From positions 372,001 to 436,000 of the forward strand of contig JAWKJY010000002.1 of NCBI GenBank assembly GCA_041393535.1: 64,000 bases of DNA, in the 5' to 3' direction. Below, in pieces: positions 1 through 8,141 of this stretch. A program made the position numbers and the translations under genes. The first letter of the stretch is position 1; each line of letters starts with the position of its first letter. The notes below the pieces were generated by a model. The model ran no database searches. It saw only the letters and a program-made list of their open reading frames with translations, and was not told the DNA's origin. Source of the stretch: JAWKJY01 sp041393535 (GTDB taxonomy: Bacteria; Actinomycetota; Thermoleophilia; Gaiellales; Gaiellaceae).

Positions 1-1
1 G

Positions 2-418
2 AAGGAGTACGTCGAGCGCCCGGCGCCACCGTTCGACAACCGGATGACGTTCCTCGGGGTCGACTTCATCGCCACCAGCGGCAACAACTGGTGGAAGCTC
101 GGCGGCGGCCATCGCGACGGCGGCACGGACGCCGCCGCGCAGGAGGCCTGCGTCGCGTACAGCCAGACACTCCGCGGCCTGTACGGCTCGCAGGCCTGGG
201 TGATCGTCACCGGCGAGGAGGACCGGAGCGACAGCGCCAAGTGCACGAAGGCGGAGAAGGCGCTCGACCGGGCCCGCCAGAAGGTGAAGACGGCGCGCCA
301 GCAGCTCGCCGCGGCGAAGACCGACGCCGCCAGGGCGCGGGCGCAGCAGCGGCTGACGAACGCGATCAAGGCGCGGGCCCGCGCCGCCGCGGCCGTCGGC
401 AAGGCCTGCAACCCCTAG
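2..418 (+). CDS. C-terminal part of a hypothetical (probably secreted) protein with coiled-coil tail
   Basis: The reading frame is already open at base 2 and ends at TAG 416-418, so only the last ~138 residues are visible. They contain a hydrophobic and aromatic stretch (GVDFIATSGNNWW) and two cysteines. The last ~65 residues are an Ala/Lys/Arg-rich helix of the kind that forms a coiled coil (AEKALDRARQKVKTARQQLA), ending in a Cys-containing tail. Such charged helical tails are common on exported proteins of deep-branching actinobacteria, but I do not recognise the family. A GGCGCC-ACCC-GGCGCC inverted repeat near 453-468 could end transcription. Function unknown. Confidence 0.55.
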   Translation, partial: KEYVERPAPPFDNRMTFLGVDFIATSGNNWWKLGGGHRDGGTDAAAQEACVAYSQTLRGLYGSQAWVIVTGEEDRSDSAKCTKAEKALDRARQKVKTARQQLAAAKTDAARARAQQRLTNAIKARARAAAAVGKACNP

Positions 419-675
419 CAGCACCACCGAGCGCGAGGCGGGGCCGCGGTCGGCGCCACCCGGCGCCGGTCGCGGCCGCCAGCGCGTCGGACGACCAGCG
501 GGTGAGCCGTCCAGGGCGACGCTGGCCCGGGGACCGGGCCTGACCGGGTCGCCCCGACGAGGCCGCGGGGAGCCTGGTCGCGGATGGGACGAGGATCTCG
601 GTGCCGGGCTCGCGCGCTGTCGCCACCGGCGACGCGTCATACTCGCCCCAGCGAGACGACCGAGGAGGAGCGAGC

Positions 676-2187
676 GTGACGAGCGAGCCGACCACCCTGA
701 GCGCGCTGCTGGAGACGACGCCGGAGCGGCCGGCCGTCATCTGCGCCGACGACGGCGAGCGCGTCTCCTACGGCGAGCTGGCCGGCCGGGTCGAGGCGCT
801 CGCCGGGCGGCTGCGCACGGCCGGCGTCGCGCGGGGCGACCGCGTCGCGCTCGTCCTGCCGAACGGGCCGGAGTTCGTCGAGGCGCTGCTCGCGATCGGC
901 GCGCTCGGCGCGGCCGCCGCGCCGCTGAACCCGGGCTACACCGCCGACGAGCACCGCTTCTACCTCGACGACCTCGCGCCGCGCGTGCTCCTGCTGGCGG
1001 CGGGCGAGACGCCGGCGGCGCGCGAGGTCGTGCCCGACGCCGTCCCGGTGGTCGAGCTTTCCTACGCGGCGGGCGTCGGCTCGTCGCTCGCGCTCGGCGG
1101 CCGCGAGCTCGCGCCGGCGGCGCTGGACGAGACCGCCTCGCCCGACGACGTCGCGCTCCTCCTGCACACGAGCGGGACGACGAGCCGGCCGAAGCAGGTC
1201 CCGTTGCTCAACCGCAACCTGACCGCGTCCGCGCGGAACATCGCGGCGTTCTACGCGCTCGGCCCGGACGACGTCTCCTACTGCGCGATGCCGCTGTTCC
1301 ACGTGCACGGCCTGGTCGCCTCGACGCTCGGGACGCTCGCCTCGGGCGGCTCGGTCGTCGTGACGCGCCGTCTCGCGCCGCGGCGCTTCTGGCAGCACCT
1401 CTCGGAGCACCGCGTGACGTGGTTCTCGGCCGGCCCGACGCTCCACCACATGCTCCTCGACAGGGCCGAGGACGCGGCCGTCCCGGCGACCCTGCGCTTC
1501 ACGCGCTCGTGCTCCTCTGCGCTCTCACCCGCCCTGTTCGCCCGGGCCGAGGAGCGCTACGGCGTGCCGATCCTCGAGGCGTACGGGATGACCGAGGCGA
1601 GCCACCAGATGGCCTCGAACCCGTTGCCGCCCGGCCGGCGCGAGGTCGGCTCCGTCGGGATCGCGAGCGGCGTCGAGATCGGGATCGCCGATCGCGACGG
1701 GCGCTTCCTCGGCGCCGGCGAGGCCGGCGAGGTGTGCATCAAGGGCCCGGGCGTCACCCCGGGGTACCTGGGCAACCCGGAGGCGAACGCCTCGTCCTTC
1801 TTCGACGGGTGGTTCCGCACGGGCGACCAGGGCGTCGTCGACGCGGACGGCTACCTGCGGCTCGTCGGGCGGATCAAGGAGATGATCCTGCGCGGCGGCG
1901 AGAACATCTCGCCGCTGGAGATCGAGGAGACGCTGCTCGCGCATCCCGCCGTCGCGGACGCCGTCGTGTTCGGCGTCGCCGACGAGAAGTACGGGGAGGA
2001 GGTCGAGGCCGCGGTGGCGTTGCGCGGCGAGGCGACCGACCGCGAGCTCGTCGACCACTGCAAGGAGCGGCTCGCCGCGTTCAAGGTGCCCCGGCGGATC
2101 CACGTGCTCGACGCGATCCCGCGCACGCCGACCGGCAAGGTGCAGCGACGCCGCATGCCCGCGCACCTCTACGGCGAGCAGGCCTGA
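676..2187 (+). CDS. AMP-forming acyl-CoA synthetase, oxalyl-CoA synthetase-like
   Basis: A 503-residue ANL-superfamily enzyme that should activate a carboxylate with ATP and load it onto CoA. The P-loop-like motif LLLHTSGTTSRPK is near residue 165, followed by AMPLFHVHGL, EAYGMTEASHQM, the GWFRTGD adenylate-binding Asp, the hinge GRIKEMILRGGENISPLEIEE, and the C-terminal catalytic Lys in PTGKVQRR. Spacing and wording match oxalate-CoA ligases (yeast Pcs60 / plant AAE3) better than long-chain FadD enzymes; oxalate as substrate is inference. GTG at 676 is preferred over the upstream in-frame GTG at 601 because GAGGAGGAG lies at 662-670 and a -10-like CATACT at 638-643. The next gene overlaps by one base, so the two are co-transcribed. 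Confidence 0.8.
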   Translation: MTSEPTTLSALLETTPERPAVICADDGERVSYGELAGRVEALAGRLRTAGVARGDRVALVLPNGPEFVEALLAIGALGAAAAPLNPGYTADEHRFYLDDLAPRVLLLAAGETPAAREVVPDAVPVVELSYAAGVGSSLALGGRELAPAALDETASPDDVALLLHTSGTTSRPKQVPLLNRNLTASARNIAAFYALGPDDVSYCAMPLFHVHGLVASTLGTLASGGSVVVTRRLAPRRFWQHLSEHRVTWFSAGPTLHHMLLDRAEDAAVPATLRFTRSCSSALSPALFARAEERYGVPILEAYGMTEASHQMASNPLPPGRREVGSVGIASGVEIGIADRDGRFLGAGEAGEVCIKGPGVTPGYLGNPEANASSFFDGWFRTGDQGVVDADGYLRLVGRIKEMILRGGENISPLEIEETLLAHPAVADAVVFGVADEKYGEEVEAAVALRGEATDRELVDHCKERLAAFKVPRRIHVLDAIPRTPTGKVQRRRMPAHLYGEQA

Positions 2188-3164
2188 TGCGCCTCGCGGT
2201 CGTCGGGGCGGGCGCGATCGGCGCGTACCTCGGCGCGTCCGTCGCGCGCGGGGGCGGGGACGTCGTCCTCGTCGCACGCGGCGCGCACCTCGCGGCGATG
2301 CAGGCGAGCGGCGTCAGCGTCGAGAGCCCGCGCGGGGACTTCCACGCGCACCCGGCGGCGACCGACGACCTCGCGGCGATCGCGGACGCGGACGTCGTCG
2401 TCGTCGCCCTGAAGGCGTACAGCCTGACGGAGATCGCGCCTCGCCTCGCCGAGCACGCGCGCCCGGACGCGGCCTTCCTCTGGGCGCAGAACGGCCTGCC
2501 GTGGTGGTACTTCGAGTCCGAGGGCGGGGCGCTCGACGGCGCGACGCTCGAGTCGGTCGACCCCGGCGGCGCGATTGCCCGCGCGATCGGGCCCGGTCGC
2601 TCGATCGGCTGCGTCGCCTACCCCGCCGCGGAGATCGTCGCGCCGGGCGTGATCCGCCACGTCGAGGGCACGCGCTTCACGCTCGGCGAGCCCGACCGGA
2701 CGCGCAGCGAGCGCTGCGAGCGGCTGTCGGCCGCACTCGTCGCGGGCGGGTTGAAGGCGCCGATCGAGGACGACGTGCGCGGGCAGATCTGGCTGAAGCT
2801 GCTCGGCAACGCGACCTTCAACCCGCTGAGCGCCCTGACCGGCGCGACGCTGGGTCAGCTCGGTGAGGTGCCGGCGATGCTCGAGCTGCTACGCGAGGCG
2901 ATGCAGGAGATCGCGGCCGTCGCGGGCGCCCTCGGCGTCGAGATCCCCGGCTCGATCGAGCGGCGCCTCGAGGCTGGCATCGGGGTGGGCGACCACAAGA
3001 CGTCGATGCTCCAGGATCTCGAGGCGGGGAAGCCCCTCGAGCACGCGTGCATGAGCGGCGCCGTCGTCGAGCTCGCCGGCCGGCTCGGCGTCCCGGTGCC
3101 GCGGCTGCAGGCGATCGACGCCGCGATCGCCACGCTCGACCACGTCCAGCGCACCCGGGCCTGA
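2187..3164 (+). CDS. panE: 2-dehydropantoate 2-reductase family protein (ketopantoate reductase-like)
   Basis: A 325-residue NADPH-dependent reductase of the ApbA/PanE family. An N-terminal Rossmann motif GAGAIGAYLGA starts at residue 7; the family Lys appears in VVVALKAYSL and the C-terminal helical domain has KLLGNATFNPLSALTGATL, where Lys and Asn match the conserved catalytic and binding positions. PanE makes pantoate for CoA, but many actinobacterial paralogs act on other 2-keto acids. The start codon overlaps the stop of the upstream ligase (TGATG), so the pair is translationally coupled. Coupling with an oxalyl-CoA-synthetase-like enzyme hints at a dedicated small-acid pathway rather than housekeeping pantothenate synthesis; that part is inference. 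Confidence 0.8.
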   Translation: MRLAVVGAGAIGAYLGASVARGGGDVVLVARGAHLAAMQASGVSVESPRGDFHAHPAATDDLAAIADADVVVVALKAYSLTEIAPRLAEHARPDAAFLWAQNGLPWWYFESEGGALDGATLESVDPGGAIARAIGPGRSIGCVAYPAAEIVAPGVIRHVEGTRFTLGEPDRTRSERCERLSAALVAGGLKAPIEDDVRGQIWLKLLGNATFNPLSALTGATLGQLGEVPAMLELLREAMQEIAAVAGALGVEIPGSIERRLEAGIGVGDHKTSMLQDLEAGKPLEHACMSGAVVELAGRLGVPVPRLQAIDAAIATLDHVQRTRA

Positions 3165-3220
3165 CCGCAACCGCCCGCGCGGCGGGCAGGAGTCGGCCCG
3201 TCCGGCGCGTACCTGACACC

Positions 3221-4483
3221 GTGGCTGATCGCGTCCGCTCCCCCCGGCTGCACGAGGCCCTCCGCAACTTCGGCCTCGGCTGCTTCTTCCAGCTGTCCGG
3301 CGAGCTGGAGGACGGCGCCGAGCTGCACGTCGCGCTCCAGGAGCACGGTGCGGCCGGCCGTCCGACCCTCTACGAGTACCGACCGCTCGTCGGCCGCTTC
3401 GTCGAGGAGCGCGCGGCGTCCCTGGGCGAGCGGGACGACGCCTACGACGCGCTCGAGGTGCTGAAGGACGAGCCCGCCGCCGGGATCTTCGCCCGCGCGC
3501 ACGCGAGCGAGCGGATCGGCGAGGACGAGGCGCTACGGCGGACGATCCTGCTCCCGATCGTCGTCCGCGTCGCGGAGCGCTGCGGCGGCTTCGAGTGGGA
3601 CGACCGCACGTTCGACGAGGCGTACCTCGAGCTCGAGCGCACGCTGTTCGGCGCACGGCGCACGTACCGGGCGGTCGCCCCGCTGGTCGGGCTGTCCGCC
3701 GGCGCGGAGATCGAGCTCGGCCCCGGGCTGCGCGTCCGTGCGGCGACTCCCGACGAGTTCGCCGGCTTCTCCGACGCGGAGCGGAGCCTGCCGCAGGACT
3801 TCGGCCGCGAGGTCGATCGCACGCTCGTCCTCGAGCTCGAGCGGGAGCTGGCCGCGAACGACCCGCTCGTGCCCGACGCGCCGCTCGTCTTCGGCAACAC
3901 GGTCAGCGCGCTCCGCCTGGCGACGCCGGGGGCGATCGCGGCCGGGCCCGTGCTGTTCGAGCTGCTCGACCGGCGGCCGTACGCCGTCCGTCCGCTGCCG
4001 GCCGTGACCGCCCAGCAGCCGCACGGCGAGCCGACGCGCCTCGACCAGTTCCGGGCGCGGATCGCCGCGCAGATGATCGAGCTGCTGACGTCCTCGGGCG
4101 TCGACCCCGACCTGCTCGAGGCGCTCGACCGCTGGGAGCTCGCGCTGTTCCAGCGCGGGCCGACGCGCAGCGACGAGCTGCGCGAGGCGCTGGTGACGCT
4201 GCTCGGCGGCGACGAGGGCTCGTGGGCGGCGGCGATGCGGGCGTCGGCGCTCCTCGGCCGGACGGCCGACGAGCGGAGCGAGCTCCTCCAGGCGCTGCGG
4301 GCGCTCGTCGACGGCGACGGGCCCGGCGCGCGCGCGGAGGACGTCGTCCGCCGCTGCCTGGTCGAGGCGCTGCTGCACGGCTCCCGCGAGGCGCTCCTCG
4401 GGGCGCTCGACGAGACGCTCCTCGGCGTCCGCGAGCGGCTGCCCTTCGGCGACCCCGATCGCGTCGCCGCGGGCGCGCGCTGA
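3221..4483 (+). CDS. Hypothetical soluble protein, possible HEPN-like C-terminal half
   Basis: A 420-residue, acidic, Leu/Arg/Glu-rich protein with no signal peptide or membrane segment. I do not recognise the family with confidence. Residues ~290-370 form amphipathic helices (for example LDRWELALFQRG and ASALLGRTADERSELLQALRALV) whose pattern resembles the C-terminal HEPN-like helical domain of some ApeA-type proteins, but no clean R-x4-H motif is present (a looser RRCLVEALLH occurs near residue 385). GTG 3221 was chosen because the TACCTG hexamer lies 5 nt upstream and homologous-looking sequence starts there; upstream codons are a shadow of panE. It is followed by the repeat-bearing spacer. 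Confidence 0.55.
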   Translation: MADRVRSPRLHEALRNFGLGCFFQLSGELEDGAELHVALQEHGAAGRPTLYEYRPLVGRFVEERAASLGERDDAYDALEVLKDEPAAGIFARAHASERIGEDEALRRTILLPIVVRVAERCGGFEWDDRTFDEAYLELERTLFGARRTYRAVAPLVGLSAGAEIELGPGLRVRAATPDEFAGFSDAERSLPQDFGREVDRTLVLELERELAANDPLVPDAPLVFGNTVSALRLATPGAIAAGPVLFELLDRRPYAVRPLPAVTAQQPHGEPTRLDQFRARIAAQMIELLTSSGVDPDLLEALDRWELALFQRGPTRSDELREALVTLLGGDEGSWAAAMRASALLGRTADERSELLQALRALVDGDGPGARAEDVVRRCLVEALLHGSREALLGALDETLLGVRERLPFGDPDRVAAGAR

Positions 4484-4565
4484 TCCCCGGCGAGATCGTC
4501 GTCGACCAGCCGGCGCGCAGCCGGGCGGGGGCTCGCGCGCCGTCCCCCTGCGCCGCGCGCGAGCC
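4484..4565. other. Spacer before repeat copy A
   Basis: Start of the 358-bp gene-free stretch 4484-4841. This part is GC-rich with no recognisable gene. The rest of the spacer holds repeat copy A (4566-4669), a GC-rich segment with CGGCCGCGGCCG-type self-complementary sequence (4678-4700), and the GTCAC-ladder promoter of the small gene at 4842. Confidence 0.5.
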
Positions 4566-4669
4566 GTGGACGAATCGTCACGCGATCGGCACGCGTGCGT
4601 GACGCACCCGCGCGCGTTCCGGCGATAGGCTCGTTGCCGGCGGCACGTGGACCCCCCACCCTGGGCGGG
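4566..4669 (+). repeat. Intergenic repeat, copy A (promoter-like element with hairpin)
   Basis: One of four ~100-bp copies that align without gaps (others at 7470-7573 minus, 14981-15084 minus, 37573-37676 plus). In this orientation it carries a GTCAC/GGCAC/GTGAC ladder with 11-bp spacing (4577, 4588, 4599), a -10-like TAGGCT at 4626-4631, the conserved GTTGCCGGCGGCACGTGG, and a short inverted repeat (CCCACCCTGGGCGGG). No conserved start codon follows the -10, so a non-coding transcript is more likely than a leaderless gene. The 15-bp tandem units seen beside the other copies are barely recognisable here. Confidence 0.8.
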
Positions 4670-4780
4670 AGATGTATCCCGGCCGCGGCCGCCGCGGCCG
4701 CGCGCTGGCCTGCGGGCTCCCCGGTCAGAGGCGTCGGCGGGGTCGCCGCCGCCTCGCGGACGCCCTCCGGTGGAGGAAAC

Positions 4781-4835
4781 GTCACACATCCGGCACGATC
4801 TCGTGACGGACACGTGACGTCCTCGTCCGTACGGT
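4781..4835 (+). promoter_or_regulatory. GTCAC-ladder promoter of the small gene at 4842
   Basis: GTCAC at 4781, GGCAC at 4792, GTGAC at 4803 and GTGAC at 4814 repeat every 11 bp. The -10-like TACGGT starts at 4830, 49 bp from the first pentamer. The same spacing occurs at 62957-63011 and in the repeat copies. Direct repeats of 11-bp period resemble sites bound by OmpR/PhoB-type response regulators; the regulator identity is inference. Confidence 0.6.
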
Positions 4836-4841
4836 GGACGC

Positions 4842-5099
4842 ATGGACGACGCGACCCGGGCGGTAGAGCAGCGCCTCGAGCGGATCGACGGCATGCGCGC
4901 TCGCGGCGGCTCGTCCGCCGCGTTGCTCGCGGAGCTTCGAGCCCTGCTCGGCGAGGCCGAGCGGTGGGCGGCGTCGGATGCGGCCGGCTCGACGCGTGCA
5001 CGGGCGGCTGTCGACGCCCTCGGCGTGGCGCTCGGGCCGGCGGCGGCGTCGACCGTCGACCGACGGGACGGCCACGGCACTGCTCGCGAGCCGCCGTGA
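4842..5099 (+). CDS. Small helical hypothetical protein with a strong candidate promoter
   Basis: An 85-residue protein, mostly predicted helix for residues 1-70 (VEQRLERIDGMRARGG, LLAELRALLGEAERWA) with a Pro/Arg-rich tail. No known family is recognised. Support for being real is the upstream signal: TACGGT at 4830-4835, exactly 6 nt before the ATG, and the four-pentamer GTCAC ladder shared with the lyase promoter near 63 kb. It would be a leaderless transcript. It converges on the Get3-like operon on the opposite strand, 17 bp away. Confidence 0.5.
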   Translation: MDDATRAVEQRLERIDGMRARGGSSAALLAELRALLGEAERWAASDAAGSTRARAAVDALGVALGPAAASTVDRRDGHGTAREPP

Positions 5100-5116
5100 C
5101 GGCCCGGCAGGCCGGC

Positions 5117-6244
5117 TCAGGACGGCGGGAAGAGGTGCGCGTCGAGTCGGTCGAGGCCGGCGACGTCGTGGACGTCGCCATCGAGCGATGGCACGAGCAG
5201 CAGGGGCTCGGCCCCGAGCCGTCGCGACAGGCTGCCGATGGCGGCGTGGTCGCGGCGGACGAGCGCCTGGGACGCGAGGAACGCCTCGACGACCCGCGCG
5301 CGGAGGTCGGCATCGAGACCGCTGTCGGCGAGCTGTCCGGCGGCTGCGCGGCGCAGCGCCTCGTCGGCCCGCTCGCGCGCGTCGACGATCCCGTCCTGGT
5401 GGACCTTGTTCACGATCACGCCGCCGAACGGCAGCTCGGCCTCGACGAGGCGCTGCCAGAAGAACACCGCCTCTTCGATCGGCGCGCGCTCGGGCGTCGT
5501 GACGAGCACGAACACGGAGCGCTCGTCCCCGATCAGGGCACGCACCGCCTGTGCGCGCTCCCGGAAGCCGTCGTACATGCCCTCGAACGCGAGGAAGAAC
5601 TCCGAGAGGTCCGCCATCAGGCCGAACCCGGTCAGGCGCTCGAACGCCTTCCACGCGAGGGCCGAGGCGTTGCCGAGCGTTCGCAGCCCGAGCCGCCCGG
5701 CGCGGGCGCCGCCCTCGAGGAACGTCCGCAGGGTCCGGCCCTCGACGAAGCGCGTGATCCGGTTCGGGGCGTCGAGGAAGTCGAGCGCGTTCCGGCTGGG
5801 CGGCGTGTCGAGGACGAGCAGGTCGTACGCGCCCGTTCGGTGGAGCTCGTACAGCTTCTCCATCGCCATGTACTCCTGCGAGCCGGCGATCGCGGTCGAG
5901 AGCTGCTGGTAGATCCGGTTGCGCAGGATCCGGTCGCGCGCCTGTGGCGACGGGGCGTGCTCCTCGACGAGGCGGTCGAACGTCCCCTTGGCGTCGAGCG
6001 TCAGCGCGAACAGACGGCCGCTCGTGTCCGCACCCAGGTCGATCTCGCGCGGCTCGTTGCCGAGCTCGTCGATCCCGAGCGCGTTCGCGAGCCGCCGTGC
6101 CGGGTCGATCGTCAGCACGCAGGCCGTGCGCCCCCGGCGCGCCATGCCGAGCGCGATCGCGGCGCTCGTCGTCGTCTTGCCGACGCCGCCGGACCCGCAC
6201 ACGATCACGACGTCCCTGCCGTCCAGGAGGCGATCGAGGTTCAT
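5117..6244 (-). CDS. Get3/ArsA-family ATPase, subunit with intact P-loop lysine
   Basis: A 375-residue member of the ArsA/Get3 (anion-transporting / tail-anchored protein targeting) ATPases. The N-terminal P-loop reads CGSGGVGKTT: the GKT lysine is present, but the signature lysine of the deviant Walker A (normally GKGGVGKT) is Ser. The switch I region TIDPARRL and the LDTPPS motif (near residue 145) are clear. It overlaps the upstream partner by ATGA (6241-6244), so the two are co-translated. In mycobacteria the paired homologs Rv3679/Rv3680 form a Get3-like heterodimer (recalled from literature). The complementary P-loop defects here fit an obligate heterodimer. Confidence 0.85.
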   Translation of the reverse strand: MNLDRLLDGRDVVIVCGSGGVGKTTTSAAIALGMARRGRTACVLTIDPARRLANALGIDELGNEPREIDLGADTSGRLFALTLDAKGTFDRLVEEHAPSPQARDRILRNRIYQQLSTAIAGSQEYMAMEKLYELHRTGAYDLLVLDTPPSRNALDFLDAPNRITRFVEGRTLRTFLEGGARAGRLGLRTLGNASALAWKAFERLTGFGLMADLSEFFLAFEGMYDGFRERAQAVRALIGDERSVFVLVTTPERAPIEEAVFFWQRLVEAELPFGGVIVNKVHQDGIVDARERADEALRRAAAGQLADSGLDADLRARVVEAFLASQALVRRDHAAIGSLSRRLGAEPLLLVPSLDGDVHDVAGLDRLDAHLFPPS

Positions 6245-7173
6245 GCCCGATCCTCCAGGCCGGCGAGGAGCCGCTCGGCGAGCATGCCGATGCCCTCGCC
6301 GTCGAGCTCGGCACGGAACAGGACCGGCAGGTCGACGAGGGGCGCGGCGACGCTCTCGGCGAGGCGAGCCCGCTCGGCAGCCTGATCGCGGGCGCAGGCG
6401 GCGGTCGAGAGCGCGGCGCGCACGGCGGCCTCGCCCGTCTCGCCGGATGGCGTCGCCTCGCGTAGCCGCTCGACATCGTCCGGGTCGAAGCGATCCGGGT
6501 AGACGCCGTTCACGACGATCGTGCCCACGGGGAGCCCGAGCTCGTCCAGCCGCCGGGTCGCGTCGACCGTCTCGTTCACGGGCATCTCCTCGGGCCGGGT
6601 CACGAGCACGACGGCCGTGCGAGCGGGATCCGAGACGAACGCGGCGATCCGCCGGGCCTCGTCGTGCACGCGTCCGACGCGCGCGATCTCGGAGAAGGCT
6701 CGCGGGGCCTGGAGCAGGCCGATCCCGTGTCCGGTCGCCGGCGCGTCGAGGACGATCACGTCGTAGCGCGGGCGGCCGTCACGCGCGACCTGCTCGGCGA
6801 GGTGCCAGACCTTGCCCAGCGTGACGATCTCGCGCAGGCCGGGCGCCGCGGCCGCGATCGCGCCGAACGCGCGGCTCTCGGCCAGCTTCTGCGCGAGCGC
6901 CGGGACGCGCAGCTGCAGCATCAGGTACTCCTCGAGCGCCCGCTGCGGGTCGATCGAGAGGCCCGAGAGGTTCGGCACCAGGGGGGTCTCGGCGAACGGG
7001 TCGCGCGGCGAGGCGCCGAAGAGCGCCGCGACCTGGCGCTGCGCGGCCACCTCGACGACGAGCGCGCGCCGCCCGCCGCGAGCGACGGCGAGCCCGAGGG
7101 CTGCGGCCACGGCCGTCCGACCGACCCCGCCCTTGCCGGTGACGACGATCAGGCGCCGGTCGAGGATGGACAC
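6241..7173 (-). CDS. Get3/ArsA-family ATPase, partner subunit with P-loop Lys replaced by Arg
   Basis: A 310-residue ArsA/Get3-like ATPase. The Walker A reads TGKGGVGRTAV: the signature lysine is retained, but the catalytic P-loop lysine before Thr is Arg. A second motif, VLDAPATGHG, is near residue 145. It lies directly upstream of the sister gene with a 4-bp overlap. The GTG at 7173 is preferred over the longer TTG start at 7179 because TACGGT (7185-7180) lies 6 nt before it, matching the leaderless pattern used across the window. A role in membrane-protein targeting or envelope homeostasis is inferred from the family. Confidence 0.85.
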   Translation of the reverse strand: MSILDRRLIVVTGKGGVGRTAVAAALGLAVARGGRRALVVEVAAQRQVAALFGASPRDPFAETPLVPNLSGLSIDPQRALEEYLMLQLRVPALAQKLAESRAFGAIAAAAPGLREIVTLGKVWHLAEQVARDGRPRYDVIVLDAPATGHGIGLLQAPRAFSEIARVGRVHDEARRIAAFVSDPARTAVVLVTRPEEMPVNETVDATRRLDELGLPVGTIVVNGVYPDRFDPDDVERLREATPSGETGEAAVRAALSTAACARDQAAERARLAESVAAPLVDLPVLFRAELDGEGIGMLAERLLAGLEDRA

Positions 7174-7469
7174 CAGCAAACCGTAGACGTTGACCGCGAG
7201 GCGGGGCCGGGCAGGAGCGTCGACGTGCCCGTGCCGCCTGCAGGCGGGCAGCCCAACGGGTGGTCACGGCAACCGTCCGTGGGCGCGAACCGTCCGCACC
7301 CGGACAGCAGCGCCGCGAGCCGGGGAGGCGCGTGGCGCGCCAGGAGGCGCCCATGCCGACACCCGGTCGACGGGCGACGTCTCGACGCGCTCCTTCCTGG
7401 AGCGTGCACGTCCTCGCGGGCCCTGTCCCGAAGGGCCATGTCCCCGCGGGCCACGTCTACCCCCGGACT
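7174..7469. other. Spacer with three 15-bp tandem units
   Basis: First part of a 450-bp gene-free stretch (7174-7623). 7180-7185 holds the reverse-strand -10 (TACGGT) of the Get3-like operon. The middle is GC-rich without a recognisable gene. Around 7421-7466 three 15-bp units (gccctgtcccgaagg, gccatgtccccgcgg, gccacgtctaccccc) abut repeat copy B, matching the unit seen 17 times next to copy C. Confidence 0.6.
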
Positions 7470-7573
7470 CCCACCCAGGGTGGGGGAACCACGCGCCTCC
7501 GGCGCTCAGCCTACGGAAGAGACGCGCGCCCGTGTGAAACGGGGCTGCGCCGATCCGGTGCCGATTCGTCCAC
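7470..7573 (-). repeat. Intergenic repeat, copy B
   Basis: The most diverged copy of the ~100-bp element, on the reverse strand. It keeps the hairpin CCCACCCAGGGTGGG at its left end, the -10-like TAGGCT (7513-7508 reverse) and GGCAC at the first ladder position, but the second and third pentamers have drifted. It aligns to the others with no gap. Confidence 0.75.
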
Positions 7574-7623
7574 AGGCGGTCGAGCCCGGCCGGCGCCGCG
7601 GTACGCCGCGGTACGATGCACGC

Positions 7624-8079
7624 GTGCGCGACGCCGTGACTGCTCTCCGGCTCTGGCCCGCGCGGCGCTTCGCGCTCGCCGCCGGCGTCGCCGTCCTCGC
7701 GGCGCTGCTCACAGGCATCCCCACCGACCTCATCGACACGCCGTTGTTCGGGCGCAGCATCGACGTCACCGTCTGGGCGTATCCCGTCTGGATCGCCTCG
7801 TCCGCCCTGATCGGCCTGCTCGTCGCGACCGCGATCCGCCGGCCGGAGAAGCCGGCGGCGGGCGGCGGGCTCCTGACGCTCCTCGCGGTCGGCTGCCCGG
7901 TCTGCAACAAGCCCGTGCTGATCCTGCTCGGCACCGCCGGCGCGCTCGACTGGTGGGAGCCGCTGCAGCCGATCCTCGGCGGGATCGCGATCCTGCTCCT
8001 CGCCGTCGCGCTCGTGCTCCGGCTGCGCGGCGAGGTGTCGTGCCCGGCGCCGGCCGGAACGCCCGGCCCTGCCGCGTAG
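7624..8079 (+). CDS. Small four-helix membrane protein with CPVCNK motif
   Basis: A 151-residue integral membrane protein. Four hydrophobic segments are visible (about residues 14-32, 45-66, 78-98 and 108-130). The third begins GCPVCNKPVLILLG, a CxxC motif at the membrane surface that could bind a metal or do thiol chemistry; similar small proteins are widespread but uncharacterised in actinobacteria. GTG 7624 lies 6 nt after TACGAT (7612-7617), which supports a leaderless start. It sits upstream of parA with a 62-bp gap and may be transcribed with it. No specific function can be assigned. Confidence 0.7.
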   Translation: MRDAVTALRLWPARRFALAAGVAVLAALLTGIPTDLIDTPLFGRSIDVTVWAYPVWIASSALIGLLVATAIRRPEKPAAGGGLLTLLAVGCPVCNKPVLILLGTAGALDWWEPLQPILGGIAILLLAVALVLRLRGEVSCPAPAGTPGPAA

Positions 8080-8141
8080 CGGCGCGGGACTCGCGCGATC
8101 CGGAGAAGGAGTCCGCCCGCGGGGCGCGAACGTGCCCCCAA

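Noticed and set aside
4566..4669. Small conserved protein inside the 100-bp element (TQGGGTTCRRQRAYRR-like in reverse)
   Set aside because: The DNA is conserved equally in all frames, no start codon is conserved, and the promoter-like hexamer points the other way.
4595..6385. 596-codon plus-strand open frame across the Get3-like gene
   Set aside because: It has no coherent domain; the minus strand shows clear P-loop ATPase motifs and coupled overlaps.
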